A DNA stretch of 64,000 bases from Aliikangiella marina (GTDB lineage: Bacteria > Pseudomonadota > Gammaproteobacteria > Enterobacterales > Kangiellaceae): the NCBI RefSeq assembly GCF_007004765.1, contig NZ_VIKR01000001.1, positions 1 to 64,000 of the forward strand. The letters are read 5' to 3'. Both the position numbers and the translations under genes were made by a program. The notes below the pieces were generated by a model. It was not told the origin of the DNA. It saw nothing but the letters and a program-made list of their open reading frames with translations, and made no database searches. Within the stretch, counting starts at the first letter, position 1, and each line of letters begins with the position of its first letter. Below, one piece after another: positions 34,188-44,051 of the stretch.

Positions 34188-36881
34188 TTAACTAATTTCG
34201 TAGTTAAACGCACCTTCTTCAGTTGCAGTTATATGGATATGGCTAATCGAATCGCCGTTGGCCATTTTTGACAAACACTCGCTAGCCAAAGCAGGTAACA
34301 CAGTTCTGGTCAGTATATTTTCGATATTTCTTGCCCCTGTATCAACTTCCTGACTTCTGGCAACAATGTGAAGTAATACATCATCATCATAGGTGAAGTC
34401 CGCATCATAATGATTGCGAACACGTTTTTTGATTTTAGACATATTAATTTTGCAAATTTTCAATAGATTTTCATCGGAAAGCGGATAGTACGGAATCACC
34501 GTTGAACGCCCGAGGAAAGCTGGCTTGAAATACTTAAGCAATTGCGGTCTAAAGTTGTCCAACAGAATTTCTGGTTCTGGCAACTCTTCACCTGCAGCAC
34601 AAATCGCACGAATATGCTCTTCACCTGCATTAGAGGTCATAATGATCACCGTATTTCTGAAATCAATGTCGCGACCTTCACCATCTTTAATGGTACCTTT
34701 ATCAAACAGATTGTAGAAAATATCTTGTACGCCTGGATGTGCTTTTTCCATCTCATCTAAAAGCACAACGCTATAAGGTTTTCTGCGTACTGCTTCGGTT
34801 AGCACGCCACCTTCACCATAACCGACGTAGCCTGGAGGAGAACCAAGGAGCATTGAGACTTTATGTTCTTCTTTGAATTCTGACATATTAATGGTAGTGA
34901 TGTTTTGCTCTCCACCGTACAACATGTCAGCCAAAGCCAGCGCAGTCTCGGTCTTACCGACACCACTTGATCCCACCATAAAAAAGACACCAATCGGCTT
35001 TCTTGGATCTGTTAAGCCAGCTCTTGAAGTACGAATGCTCTCTGCAATCGCATTCAGTGCGTGGTCTTGACCGATAACGCGCTCTTGTAATTTTTCACTT
35101 AAATTCAGAATAGAGTTTATTTCGTCTGAAACCATTTTACCGACAGGAATACCGGTCCAATTTGCGACGACTTCAGCGATGGCTTGGCTGCCAACGTTCA
35201 CTTGAATCATTGGATCTTCGCCTTGCGTTTCTTCCAACTTAGACATCAAATCATGTAAGTCTGACTTAATTTTTTCTCGATCGGCTTCTTCGAGTAAATT
35301 GGGGGCATCTTCTTTAGCTAACTCTTCTTCAGAAAGCTTCTGCGCGTGAAAATCTTCTTCAATTTGTTTTTGCAATTCATGAATATTGTTAACGATATTA
35401 TTTTCTTCTTCCCACTGGGCTTCCTGAACTTTTAAAAATGCTTCTAACTCTTTTTGCTCTTCTTTAAGCGCATCAATGCGTTCGTCATTATTGCCTAAGG
35501 TCGCATTTTCTCTTTCCAGAGATGTGATAGTGGTGCCGCATTGAGTGATACGTCTTCTGGTGTCATCGATAGCAGCAGGTGTTGCGCTTTGACTCAGCGC
35601 GACACGCGCACAAGCGGTATCAAGCAAGCTAACTGATTTATCGGGTAGTTGTCGTGCAGTAATATAACGGGCAGAAAGTTTAACCGAATCGACGATAGCT
35701 TCGTCCATGATGCGCACCCCATGATGAGCTTGGAGCATTTCCGAAATCGAGCGCATCATGTTGATCGCTTTATCTTCCGAAGGTTCTTCTATCTTAACCA
35801 CTTGGAAACGTCGTGTTAGTGCAGGGTCACGCTCAAAATATTTCTTGTATTCAGCCCAGGTAGTTGCGGCTATGGTACGCAATTCGCCTCGAGCTAGCGC
35901 CGGTTTCAGTAGATTAGCTGCATCACCTTGACCTTCTTTTCCACCTGCGCCTATCAAGGTATGGGCTTCGTCGATGAACATGATGATAGGTTCTGGTGAG
36001 CTTTTAACTTCTGCAATAACTGATTTTAAACGGTTTTCAAACTCGCCTTTGACACTTGCGCCCGCTTGAAGAAGGCCCAAATCTAGTGAGCGAACAGTGA
36101 CACCTTTTAAAGGCGTCGGGACGTCACCGGAGGCAATCCGCAGGGCAAAGCCTTCGACAACAGCTGTCTTACCGACACCCGCTTCCCCGGTTAAAATTGG
36201 GTTGTTTTGTCTGCGTCGAATCAAGATATCGATTATTTGTCTGATTTCCTCATCTCGACCTAAAATTGGGTCGATTTCGCCGTTTTTAGCTTGTTGGGTG
36301 AGGTTGGTGGTAAATTTGTCTAGCGAAGGGGTTTGGCTAGCAACGCTCGGTGCGCCAGCTTGATTTGGTGCACTACTATCGGCTGTTGCTAATGCAGCAG
36401 CGGACTCTTCGGTGGATCCGACTATTGATCTTACAAGCTCGCGAATAGATTCTGGTGGGATTTTACTCAGTTCTTTTGAAGTAACATCAGTCGAGCGACG
36501 GAGACCGTCATCGAGTAACAAGGCGGCCAGTATATGGACTGATGTCGCCACACCGTGCCCATATTCGACAGAGGCTAAAACCCAGGCGTTCTTCGCTAGG
36601 TCGACAATTGTCGGTGAGAGTGCTGGGGCGCGAGAATTACCCGACTTAATCTTGTCGAGCTCTTTGTTGAGCTCTTGCTTTAGTTTACCGGGGTCTACCT
36701 CAAATTTACTTAAAACCGCATTGATATCACTGTTGGGAATTTCCAGTAACTTTAAAAGCCAATGTTCAACCTCGACATTGTAGTGGGTTCTCGCCATACA
36801 TAAGCCTGCGGCTCCTTCGAGCGCCTGTCGGCAAGGTTCATTAAGCTTGTTGACTAGCGATTTTAAGTCTATTGAAACCAT
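34188..36881 (-). CDS. tssH: ClpV/TssH, T6SS sheath-recycling AAA+ ATPase
   Basis: This 897-residue Hsp100 protein disassembles the contracted TssB/TssC sheath. It has a Clp N-domain (1-~160) and a first AAA+ module with Walker A 'GEAGVGKTAVVEG' and Walker B 'IIMFIDEAHTLIG'. A coiled middle domain follows (~430-560), then a second AAA+ module with Walker A 'GSSGVGKTETALAL' and Walker B 'VVLLDEMEKAHP'. Length is normal for ClpV. Its N-domain would bind a helix near the TssC N-terminus. It is the last core T6SS gene of the minus-strand cluster. Confidence 0.96.
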   Translation of the reverse strand: MVSIDLKSLVNKLNEPCRQALEGAAGLCMARTHYNVEVEHWLLKLLEIPNSDINAVLSKFEVDPGKLKQELNKELDKIKSGNSRAPALSPTIVDLAKNAWVLASVEYGHGVATSVHILAALLLDDGLRRSTDVTSKELSKIPPESIRELVRSIVGSTEESAAALATADSSAPNQAGAPSVASQTPSLDKFTTNLTQQAKNGEIDPILGRDEEIRQIIDILIRRRQNNPILTGEAGVGKTAVVEGFALRIASGDVPTPLKGVTVRSLDLGLLQAGASVKGEFENRLKSVIAEVKSSPEPIIMFIDEAHTLIGAGGKEGQGDAANLLKPALARGELRTIAATTWAEYKKYFERDPALTRRFQVVKIEEPSEDKAINMMRSISEMLQAHHGVRIMDEAIVDSVKLSARYITARQLPDKSVSLLDTACARVALSQSATPAAIDDTRRRITQCGTTITSLERENATLGNNDERIDALKEEQKELEAFLKVQEAQWEEENNIVNNIHELQKQIEEDFHAQKLSEEELAKEDAPNLLEEADREKIKSDLHDLMSKLEETQGEDPMIQVNVGSQAIAEVVANWTGIPVGKMVSDEINSILNLSEKLQERVIGQDHALNAIAESIRTSRAGLTDPRKPIGVFFMVGSSGVGKTETALALADMLYGGEQNITTINMSEFKEEHKVSMLLGSPPGYVGYGEGGVLTEAVRRKPYSVVLLDEMEKAHPGVQDIFYNLFDKGTIKDGEGRDIDFRNTVIIMTSNAGEEHIRAICAAGEELPEPEILLDNFRPQLLKYFKPAFLGRSTVIPYYPLSDENLLKICKINMSKIKKRVRNHYDADFTYDDDVLLHIVARSQEVDTGARNIENILTRTVLPALASECLSKMANGDSISHIHITATEEGAFNYEIS

Positions 36882-36988
36882 AGTATTCCCTTGTATTTAT
36901 ATTTCTAATGAGCCTAAAAATTTTACTCTCATTTGTATTAAAAGATAATGTCGTTAACTAATTTTTTGAGATATTCTTTGCTAATTAT

Positions 36989-38125
36989 TTAAATAAATTG
37001 TCTCGATGAAACCGCAATATCGAGTGTTTCTTTTTCCGCATACTCTTGCTTGGACTTACTCACTAACCAAGTATTCCAGCCAATAACCGGTGGTTGTTTT
37101 GGATCTAGCTGCGCTTTATCTAAAGTTTCCCGGCGAGTGATTCGAATAATAAAGTCATAATCGTATTCCATCCGAACATACAGTTTAACGATTTCATCTA
37201 ACGCGAGCAAAGCTTTGGTGCCTGGCCGGAAAGTTTGCGCTTGTTGTTTGTTGAGCGGCCCCAAAATGATGCGAAACTTGCCTTGGGCATGCCAGCCTTT
37301 CTTGCCTAGCATGGTTGACTTACCCAATGCATTATTTTGACCTTTTGGGTTAGAACTGCTCGGCAACCTGCTCCTCACGTCATCAATTAAGTCCTGCCAT
37401 TGACCAACAAACTCTTCTATTTTCACCGGGATATTAAAATGACGCTTTATTATTTGTTGTAATCCGCTTGCAGTTCTGATTTGGTGGGTCAGTAAACCGC
37501 TATAAAAAAGTAGAGACTCATCTCGTGTATAGAGTCGGTTGTTTAAAGTCTCGGTTCCTAGGCCGATTAATGACAGCAAAACTTGGGTCGAGGTATCTCG
37601 CTTAGCAAACTGTGGTGGATTAAGCTTTTTTCGCTCATACTCAATCGGCAAGTGGTATTTGCTTGATGCTTGGTAAAACAATGAAATGATACGATGATTA
37701 AATAAATCTAAAAAATTCTTTAAAGATTCATCTTTCATTTTTAAGCGCTGCAGTATCAATTCAGTGTAGTGATAGGGCAGAACGCCTTGAGTACCGGTTA
37801 ATCCCATAAAGTTAATGACAACTTGCCACTGGTCGATTCCGTGCTCATCATTTTTATTCAGTTGCTTGGTAATTTTGTTGATTTCGGCCGAAGAAAATCT
37901 CAGGGTTTGGCTAGTACGAAAACGCACCGCCTCGGTACAAGGTTGAAAAAAACGTGCTACCGGAAAACCTTTAGTTGATCTCTCTGTAGGCGTTTTACCC
38001 TCGGTTTGATTAAATTTTGTTACGCGCTCGAGTAAGCGTACAGCTTGGCTAAAGCTGTATTTGTGGGGTGATGAGGCAAGATCTTGGCTTACAGCAGTAT
38101 TTTTTCGCCGGCGCGTGGTGGACAT
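36989..38125 (-). CDS. tssG: TssG, T6SS baseplate protein
   Basis: This 378-residue protein forms the baseplate wedge with TssE, TssF and TssK. It has the family pattern 'YSFSQAVRLLERVTKFNQTE' near the N-terminus, 'INFMGLTGTQGVLPYHYTEL' around 115, 'LLFYSGLLTHQIRTASGLQQ' in the middle, and 'FRIILGPLNKQQAQTFRPG' towards the end. Its start overlaps the tssF end by 37 nt, the usual tssF-tssG arrangement. Confidence 0.94.
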   Translation of the reverse strand: MSTTRRRKNTAVSQDLASSPHKYSFSQAVRLLERVTKFNQTEGKTPTERSTKGFPVARFFQPCTEAVRFRTSQTLRFSSAEINKITKQLNKNDEHGIDQWQVVINFMGLTGTQGVLPYHYTELILQRLKMKDESLKNFLDLFNHRIISLFYQASSKYHLPIEYERKKLNPPQFAKRDTSTQVLLSLIGLGTETLNNRLYTRDESLLFYSGLLTHQIRTASGLQQIIKRHFNIPVKIEEFVGQWQDLIDDVRSRLPSSSNPKGQNNALGKSTMLGKKGWHAQGKFRIILGPLNKQQAQTFRPGTKALLALDEIVKLYVRMEYDYDFIIRITRRETLDKAQLDPKQPPVIGWNTWLVSKSKQEYAEKETLDIAVSSRQFI

Positions 38126-39924
38126 TTTTTTAAATAACCTTCTTTACCTTTTAATTTAACTAAAAGGCGAGTAAACGAATTAATAGAGCAGTAAAGTGCA
38201 AAAAAGTGCTCTAACACCATTGCAAAAAGATAGCTACTACTACCAGTTAAGTGGGTTCCATCAAGTTCTATTTCGACCTCAACACCTCGGCACATGGTTG
38301 CACGTCCGTCGATATTTAACGGGGCGCTGATGGGCTGGGCTGTTACTTTTAGGATCGCCGAGATTAATCCTTGGGTAACCGATGACTCTTTAAAGTCATA
38401 TAACCTCAAGATTTCTTTTAACGCATTAGTCGGGTCATCGCGACCGGTTAGTGACAGATGATTTAAATTTAAATGAGAGATGAGCCGCCAACGTGCTTGA
38501 TTTCTTAATGGAGCTCTTACTGTTGAGCTTGGTTGAGTGATACATCTTATTTTTGAACAAGGAGGAGCACTATCCACACCTTGTAATTTGGGTTGATCAA
38601 GGTTGTAGGGCAGTCGACTGGGTAAATCTCGATTACTACAAGTGGTTTCCACGGTTAAGGTGTAGTCTTCTGGCAAATTAGGGTTAAAGTGCAAGTCGAC
38701 CAAGTTTAAAAATACATTGGTGCCTTCGTCTCTTTCGTCGCTACTGAATTTAGCACTGCGCCGATTGGCAAACCAAAAAGCCTCCGAATCGGAGTCTTGG
38801 ACTTCATGGTTGAGGCCATAAAACGGATAAAATTCTTTAGGGTCACCCGTAGAAGTAGAGCCTGTAACTTTATCAATCGAATAAACTTCATAGCCCATAG
38901 GACGCCGATTATCGGCTGTTACTTGGTATTCTATTTCACGATGATCGAGTTTGATCGGTTCTGCTAGATGCTGAAACAAATTAACTACGGGTGTGCAACC
39001 CATAGCAAAGGTTTGCTCGGTAATACTATGTTCCAGTTCCACATCTGAAGACTTTAAATAAATATACAGTTCAAGCTGTGATTCTGCATTCTCGCTAATA
39101 AAATCGGCGAGGCCTTCGATATCAATAAACATGAATTTCTCAGGAAAGACGAAAAACTCCGTAAGTAATCGGTATCCTTTAAAAGAAGACTCAGGGTAGG
39201 GAAGTAAGTTGTCTTCTGGCTCAAACCCGACTGGCTTTATGACATCTTTACCTAAAAATACGCCATGAGTATCTTCTTCACTTAAAGTCATCACTACTTC
39301 TAAGCAATCATTTAACAGTAACTCATAAAGTGGGTTAACATGTTGTGATTGACCTTTTAGATAAAAGCGAAATTTATTCGGTTTTAATTCCGAAAAGGTA
39401 ATCGCATCTGAGAAAGTTTTAAGGGTTAATTTGAGTACTCCGCCTGCACCACGAATATCAGTTGAGCCTGGTGTAGTAAAAGGTCGTCCCATTAAGCTTG
39501 CGGCGGATACTTCAATCGGTAACAGCTCAGAATCATAGCAAGTTGAGAAGCGACAGGTTTCCCCTTGAAAAGATTCCGTTTCAATAAGCGTGTCTTTGGA
39601 GACCGTATAAGAAGCGTCCAGCTGCTCTGGATCGGGTGTAAATTGTACGATAGACATCGATGGAATAGGGCGCTGATAATGCGGAAACAAAACGCTTAAC
39701 ATTCCGTCACTAAGCTCTGGAAAATCATCATCCAGTTTATGTTGTACCCGAGCGTTTAAATAGGCAAAGCTCTCTATCAGTCTCGATACATGCGGGTCTT
39801 CGATGGTATCGGTGCTAACGCCCAGTCGACTCGCAATTTTAGGATGCTCTTTAGAAAACTCCGCGCCCAACTGGCGAATAAAAGCAAGTTCTTTTTCGTA
39901 ATAGGGGAGTAATTCGTCTGCCAT
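38089..39924 (-). CDS. tssF: TssF, T6SS baseplate protein
   Basis: This 611-residue baseplate wedge protein begins with the characteristic 'LLPYYEKELAFIRQLGAEFS' and 'HPKIASRLG', followed by 'HVSRLIESFAYLNARVQHKL' and 'PELSDGMLSVLFPHYQRPIP'. The C-terminal part has 'GVEVEIELDGTHLTGSSSYL' and ends in 'KCPPRAGEKILL'. Length is typical. It overlaps tssE by 1 nt and tssG by 37 nt, so the three are translationally coupled. Confidence 0.95.
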   Translation of the reverse strand: MADELLPYYEKELAFIRQLGAEFSKEHPKIASRLGVSTDTIEDPHVSRLIESFAYLNARVQHKLDDDFPELSDGMLSVLFPHYQRPIPSMSIVQFTPDPEQLDASYTVSKDTLIETESFQGETCRFSTCYDSELLPIEVSAASLMGRPFTTPGSTDIRGAGGVLKLTLKTFSDAITFSELKPNKFRFYLKGQSQHVNPLYELLLNDCLEVVMTLSEEDTHGVFLGKDVIKPVGFEPEDNLLPYPESSFKGYRLLTEFFVFPEKFMFIDIEGLADFISENAESQLELYIYLKSSDVELEHSITEQTFAMGCTPVVNLFQHLAEPIKLDHREIEYQVTADNRRPMGYEVYSIDKVTGSTSTGDPKEFYPFYGLNHEVQDSDSEAFWFANRRSAKFSSDERDEGTNVFLNLVDLHFNPNLPEDYTLTVETTCSNRDLPSRLPYNLDQPKLQGVDSAPPCSKIRCITQPSSTVRAPLRNQARWRLISHLNLNHLSLTGRDDPTNALKEILRLYDFKESSVTQGLISAILKVTAQPISAPLNIDGRATMCRGVEVEIELDGTHLTGSSSYLFAMVLEHFFALYCSINSFTRLLVKLKGKEGYLKKCPPRAGEKILL

Positions 39925-40415
39925 TATCTTACTTCTTCAACATTGACTATTCTGGTAACGGGTTCTAGTAAAGAATCAAAAACAATTTTCTCGGGATGCG
40001 GATCCGCATAAACAGTTGCTTCAATACTAAACCTAAGTGTTCGATCTGCGTTATTCTGGTTCTCAACAAATTTAACATTGACAGACTTAAATCGAGGTTC
40101 GAAGTCTTTTAATAGCTTCTCTAGGCTTTTTGTGAATTCATTTTTCTTTTGCAAGTCTAAGGTGTTTACTGTTGCCAAATCTGGTAGTCCGTAGTTCAAC
40201 AGTGACAGTTCCAGTTGTTCCAGCTCTTCTGGTGGCTCTACAACTCGGTAACGAGTATTGAGTAATTTTTCCAAATCGCGTCTGACACTATTTCTTAGTT
40301 GCGCTAATTTTTGTTCTCTTCCAGTATCGATTTCCGATTGATTATATGGGTCATCGTCGATCAAACGGTCGAGAATAGAAGGTCGCAGTTTTTTATTTTT
40401 ATTAATATATGCCAT
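39924..40415 (-). CDS. tssE: TssE, T6SS gp25-like baseplate protein
   Basis: This 163-residue gp25-like protein is needed to start sheath assembly at the baseplate. Features are 'SILDRLIDDDP' near the N-terminus, 'LRNSVRRDLEKLLNTRYRVV' (residues ~40-59; the E-x-L-L-N-T-R motif has the form EKLLNTR) and 'SLLNYGLPDLATVN'. The tail has beta strands such as 'LRFSIEATVYADP'. Length and motifs are normal. It overlaps tssF by 1 nt and follows the interrupted second tssC gene by 16 nt. Confidence 0.94.
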   Translation of the reverse strand: MAYINKNKKLRPSILDRLIDDDPYNQSEIDTGREQKLAQLRNSVRRDLEKLLNTRYRVVEPPEELEQLELSLLNYGLPDLATVNTLDLQKKNEFTKSLEKLLKDFEPRFKSVNVKFVENQNNADRTLRFSIEATVYADPHPEKIVFDSLLEPVTRIVNVEEVR

Positions 40416-40431
40416 TGATAGTTTTTATATG

Positions 40432-41952
40432 CTATGTTTTCTGGGTGAGTTCCGTGACTAATTCAAGTTCAGAAATCATTTGATCGAGTTGATAATGCGG
40501 TCGTAAATAAATTGAGCAAAAATATTGTCCTGGTTTCTCAGGGTGTTCTTTCACTCTCACGGCAGCTTCATTGAGCGGGTACCTTGCTTGCTCTTCCCAG
40601 TCCATTCCCTGATTTCCGGTTGTATATTTGTTAATCCAATTAGTTAAAAAAAACTCACAGTCATCCGCGCTTAAAAACGAGCCGACCTTGTCCCGTATAA
40701 TCAATTTAATATAGTGTGCAAATCGAGACGCACATAACATATGTTGCAACATAGCTGACAACTTTGCGTTAACATTCGCTTCCATTGTCGCAAGTGATTT
40801 TGGTTTTTGTACCGATTGATTACTAAAAAAAGATGCATAGGGTGTATCATAACACTGGCAGAGTGGCATGAAACCTAAATCGCTTAATTCTCTTTCATAA
40901 GAATCTGTTATCACGATTTCAGCAAAGGGCTTGTGAATAAGCCCTTCGGCATCTGTTTTAAAATAATCGGCGGTTAACTCGGAAACTAGGCCTCCACCTA
41001 CATGATTTCTCGGAACTCCACGAATATGACCAAACTAACCAACATTGTTAAACTCCCGAATTAGAATGCCGCCAAAGGCATAACAGGCGTTTCCCCATAA
41101 ATAATTCTCATTGTTCGGTGTTGCTGATTTTTCATAGAAATACAATCCTTTGTAGCTACCTGGCTTGGTTCGATAAGGCAGGCGCATCATCATCCTCGGC
41201 ATTGTTAACCCGATAAACCTTGAGTCGACTTTGTCGCGAAATGATCGCCATTGGATGTATTCTTTTTGGCCAAAAATGGTCTCAAGATTTAGTGGTGGTC
41301 TTAGTGCGGCAAAATCATCGAGACCGAATAATTCGCAAGAAGCTGATGCAATAAAAGGTGAAAACGCAGCGGCAGCCACCTCAGAAATTGATTGCAATGT
41401 TGTAATATCATCGTGTGGGTGACGAGCAGAAGGGCGATGGCTAATTTCATAATCACCGAGAATAACGCCGTATGGCTCGCCACCCGGGGTTCCGTATTCT
41501 TCGCTGTAAATTTTGTCAAACAGTTGGCTTTGGTCAAATTCTATGGCGCGTGACATATCCTTGACCACTTCACTCCACTTAATATCAAGGAGTTTAATTT
41601 TGACATTTTTAGAGTCTGCAGACTGCTTGACCAAATACTTTAAGCCGCGCCATGAAGCTTCCAATTGTTGAAATCGTCGATGATGAATAATGAGATTGAG
41701 TTGCTCATTGATTAATTCATCAATCGTAGAAATCGATTCTTGAATTGCAAAAATGATATCACGAGAGTGCTTTATTCTTTCTTTATTGACATACTCGCTT
41801 AGCCAGTAAATTAGTGAATTCTTATCGTTAGTCTCGGTTAGGAAGCTTTCAAGGTTAGTAATATAAGGCGATCGAAGATATAGACTATCAATATCAATTT
41901 TTGACTGCGACGGTTTTCCCGTTGATTGTGAAGAAGAAGACATTGATTGCAC
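40432..41952 (-). pseudogene. Second TssC paralogue (TssC2/ImpD-like) interrupted by one in-frame amber codon
   Basis: The minus strand from 41952 to 40432 reads as a complete TssC-type protein in a single frame (about 505 sense codons) except for one TAG at 41035-41037. Before it: 'ESFLTETNDKNSLIYWLSEY', 'RRFQQLEASWRGLKYLVKQS', 'GEPYGVILGDYEI', 'TMPRMMMRLPYR', 'EFNNVG'. After it: 'FGHIRGV', 'VITDSYERELSDLGFMPLCQ', 'CASRFAHYIKLIIRDKVGSF', 'YFCSIYLRPHYQLDQM'. Aligned to the neighbouring TssC, the TAG falls on the Trp of 'GWCTSIRG', so one TGG to TAG change explains the break. There are no frameshifts or other stops. It could be a recent pseudogene, a strain-specific mutation, a sequence error or a read-through gene. 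The start is GTG 41952 or ATG 41943. Confidence 0.85.
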
Positions 41953-42005
41953 AAATTAATCCATAATTTGATTGAAAAGGGAGGGCAAAGCCCTCCCTCT
42001 AATGC

Positions 42006-43496
42006 TTATCCTGCTGACGGAATGTTAGCTACAAGTCTTAAGGAAGCTGTCAACTCTTCCATTTGTAACCAAGGGCGTAAATAAGCGACTGCATTATAAA
42101 CACCGGGTTGGCCTGGGACTTCTTTAACTTCCACTCGAGCATCAGCAAGCGGATAACGCGCTTTCATCTCGGGGCTGGCGCCGGGTGTTCCGTTGACATA
42201 CTTCTGAACCCAATCGTTTAGCCAACGCTCAGCATCGTCTACTTCCATAAAAGAGCCAATTTTATCTCTCGCCATCACTTTTAAGAAGTGGGCTATTCGC
42301 GAGGTGGCCATAATGTAGGGTAGGCGAGCCGAAATTTCCGCGTTTGCTGACGCGTCTGGGTCATCAAATGATTGGGGTTTCTGTGTAGTTTGTCCACCGA
42401 AAAATACCGCGTAATCGGTATTTTTATAATGACATAATGGTAAGAAGCCTAATTTACTTAATTCAGCTTCACGGCGATCAGTAATTCCGACTTCTGTCGG
42501 ACACTTTTGATCCATATCACCATCATCACTGACAAAAACATGGCTAGGTAAACCTTCAACCTTACCACCACCTTCTGCGCCGCGAATACTAGTGCACCAG
42601 CCGTACTCTGCAAATGCTTTGGTAAGAGTGGTACCCATAGTATATGCCGCATTCATCCAGCAATAAGAGTCATGAGTACCTTCTAGGTGCTCGCCCTTAT
42701 CAGTTAAGTTAGCTTCTTCATAATTAAAAGCTTCAACCGGCTTGGTAGACGAACCATAAGGTAAACGCGCTAAAACGCGCGGCATAGTTAGAGAGACGAA
42801 CCGAGAGTCTTCACTCTCTCTGAAGCTGCGCCATTTAATGTATTCGGCAGAATCGAATATTTTTTCTAGGTCGCGTGGTTTAGAAAGCTCCGTAAAACCA
42901 TCAAAACCGAACATTTGTGGTGCTGCTGCGGATATAAAGGGACAAAAGCCCGCTGCCGCGATATTAGACATATTGGATAACATATCAATGTCATCCGGGT
43001 GAGCAGAAAACTCGTAATCACCAATTAGAGCCGCGTAAGGCTCACCACCAGCAATGCCAAATTCGCTTTCGTAGATTTTTTTGAAAGTTTGGCTTTGGTC
43101 GAACTCAACAGCTTTAGCAAGGTCTTTGGAAAGCTCTTTTTTGGTGATATTCATCATGCGAATCTTAAGACCAGTACCGGTTTCAGAATTATGCACCAAG
43201 TGATGAAGTCCTCGCCAAGAGCCCTCAAGCTTTTGGAATTTTTCATCTTGCATAATCGCAGCGACTTGTTTTGATAATGTTTGATCAATCGCTTTGATTG
43301 CAGCATTGATAGTCACAGTGAGGTTTTTATCCCATTTAACTGTGCCTTCCATTGCTTGCTGCGTAAGATTTTTTAACAACTCTTGTGTTTCATCACGCTC
43401 AGTTTGCTTGGTTGCACCGATCGCTTGCTCAAGAAAACTCGCTTCTTGTGCTTCGGCCGCTTCTTGGCCTTCAACTTGTTCTTCGGAATTTGCCAT
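42006..43496 (-). CDS. tssC: TssC, T6SS contractile sheath large subunit
   Basis: This 496-residue protein is the main sheath subunit and interlocks with TssB. Key segments are '[20 protein letters not shown]' (~84-103), '[19 protein letters not shown]', '[14 protein letters not shown]', '[14 protein letters not shown]', '[20 protein letters not shown]', '[20 protein letters not shown]', and '[20 protein letters not shown]' near the C-terminus. Length is normal. Its start overlaps the tssB stop by 1 nt (TAATG). Confidence 0.97.
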   Translation of the reverse strand: MANSEEQVEGQEAAEAQEASFLEQAIGATKQTERDETQELLKNLTQQAMEGTVKWDKNLTVTINAAIKAIDQTLSKQVAAIMQDEKFQKLEGSWRGLHHLVHNSETGTGLKIRMMNITKKELSKDLAKAVEFDQSQTFKKIYESEFGIAGGEPYAALIGDYEFSAHPDDIDMLSNMSNIAAAGFCPFISAAAPQMFGFDGFTELSKPRDLEKIFDSAEYIKWRSFRESEDSRFVSLTMPRVLARLPYGSSTKPVEAFNYEEANLTDKGEHLEGTHDSYCWMNAAYTMGTTLTKAFAEYGWCTSIRGAEGGGKVEGLPSHVFVSDDGDMDQKCPTEVGITDRREAELSKLGFLPLCHYKNTDYAVFFGGQTTQKPQSFDDPDASANAEISARLPYIMATSRIAHFLKVMARDKIGSFMEVDDAERWLNDWVQKYVNGTPGASPEMKARYPLADARVEVKEVPGQPGVYNAVAYLRPWLQMEELTASLRLVANIPSAG

Positions 43497-44020
43497 TATT
43501 CATCACCCTTATCTTCTGAGTCTTTACCAACGCCTAACTCTTCACTTAATGAAGCTAATGCATCAGTATTACTTAATACTTCTTCAAGAACGCTTTCGAG
43601 TTCATCTGAACGATCTGCTTTAGTTAAGAGATCACGCAATTTATTACGTGTTTCCATTAACTTTTTCAGTGGTTCGACGTTCTCAACAACTTTTTGTGGT
43701 TCGAAGTCTTCCATATTATTGAACTTAAGATCAACGGAAAGTTCACTGCCATCGCCTTCCAGCGTGTTCTCGACTTTCATATTGACGCCAGGTTCAATTT
43801 TATCCATTACTTCGTTAAAATTGTCACGATCGATTTGAGAAAATTTTCTATCCTTAAGCGGCTTTTTGTTTTCGGTATTGTCACCAGAGTAATCTCCCAT
43901 GACACCCATAACAAATGGAATTTCCTTCTCTGAAACGGCACCATTTGTCTCAACATCATAGGTGATATGGACTCGCGGTTTGCGCACTCGTTTTAATTTA
44001 TCATGAATACTTTCAGCCAT
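43496..44020 (-). CDS. tssB: TssB, T6SS contractile sheath small subunit
   Basis: This 174-residue protein pairs with TssC to build the sheath. It shows '[20 protein letters not shown]', '[12 protein letters not shown]', '[19 protein letters not shown]' and '[20 protein letters not shown]', then an acidic C-terminus. Length is normal. It is coupled to tssC by a 1-nt overlap and follows tssA by 31 bp. Confidence 0.96.
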   Translation of the reverse strand: MAESIHDKLKRVRKPRVHITYDVETNGAVSEKEIPFVMGVMGDYSGDNTENKKPLKDRKFSQIDRDNFNEVMDKIEPGVNMKVENTLEGDGSELSVDLKFNNMEDFEPQKVVENVEPLKKLMETRNKLRDLLTKADRSDELESVLEEVLSNTDALASLSEELGVGKDSEDKGDE

Positions 44021-44051
44021 TGTTTTTCCTCTGTTTTTGCATAGTTAAAAA

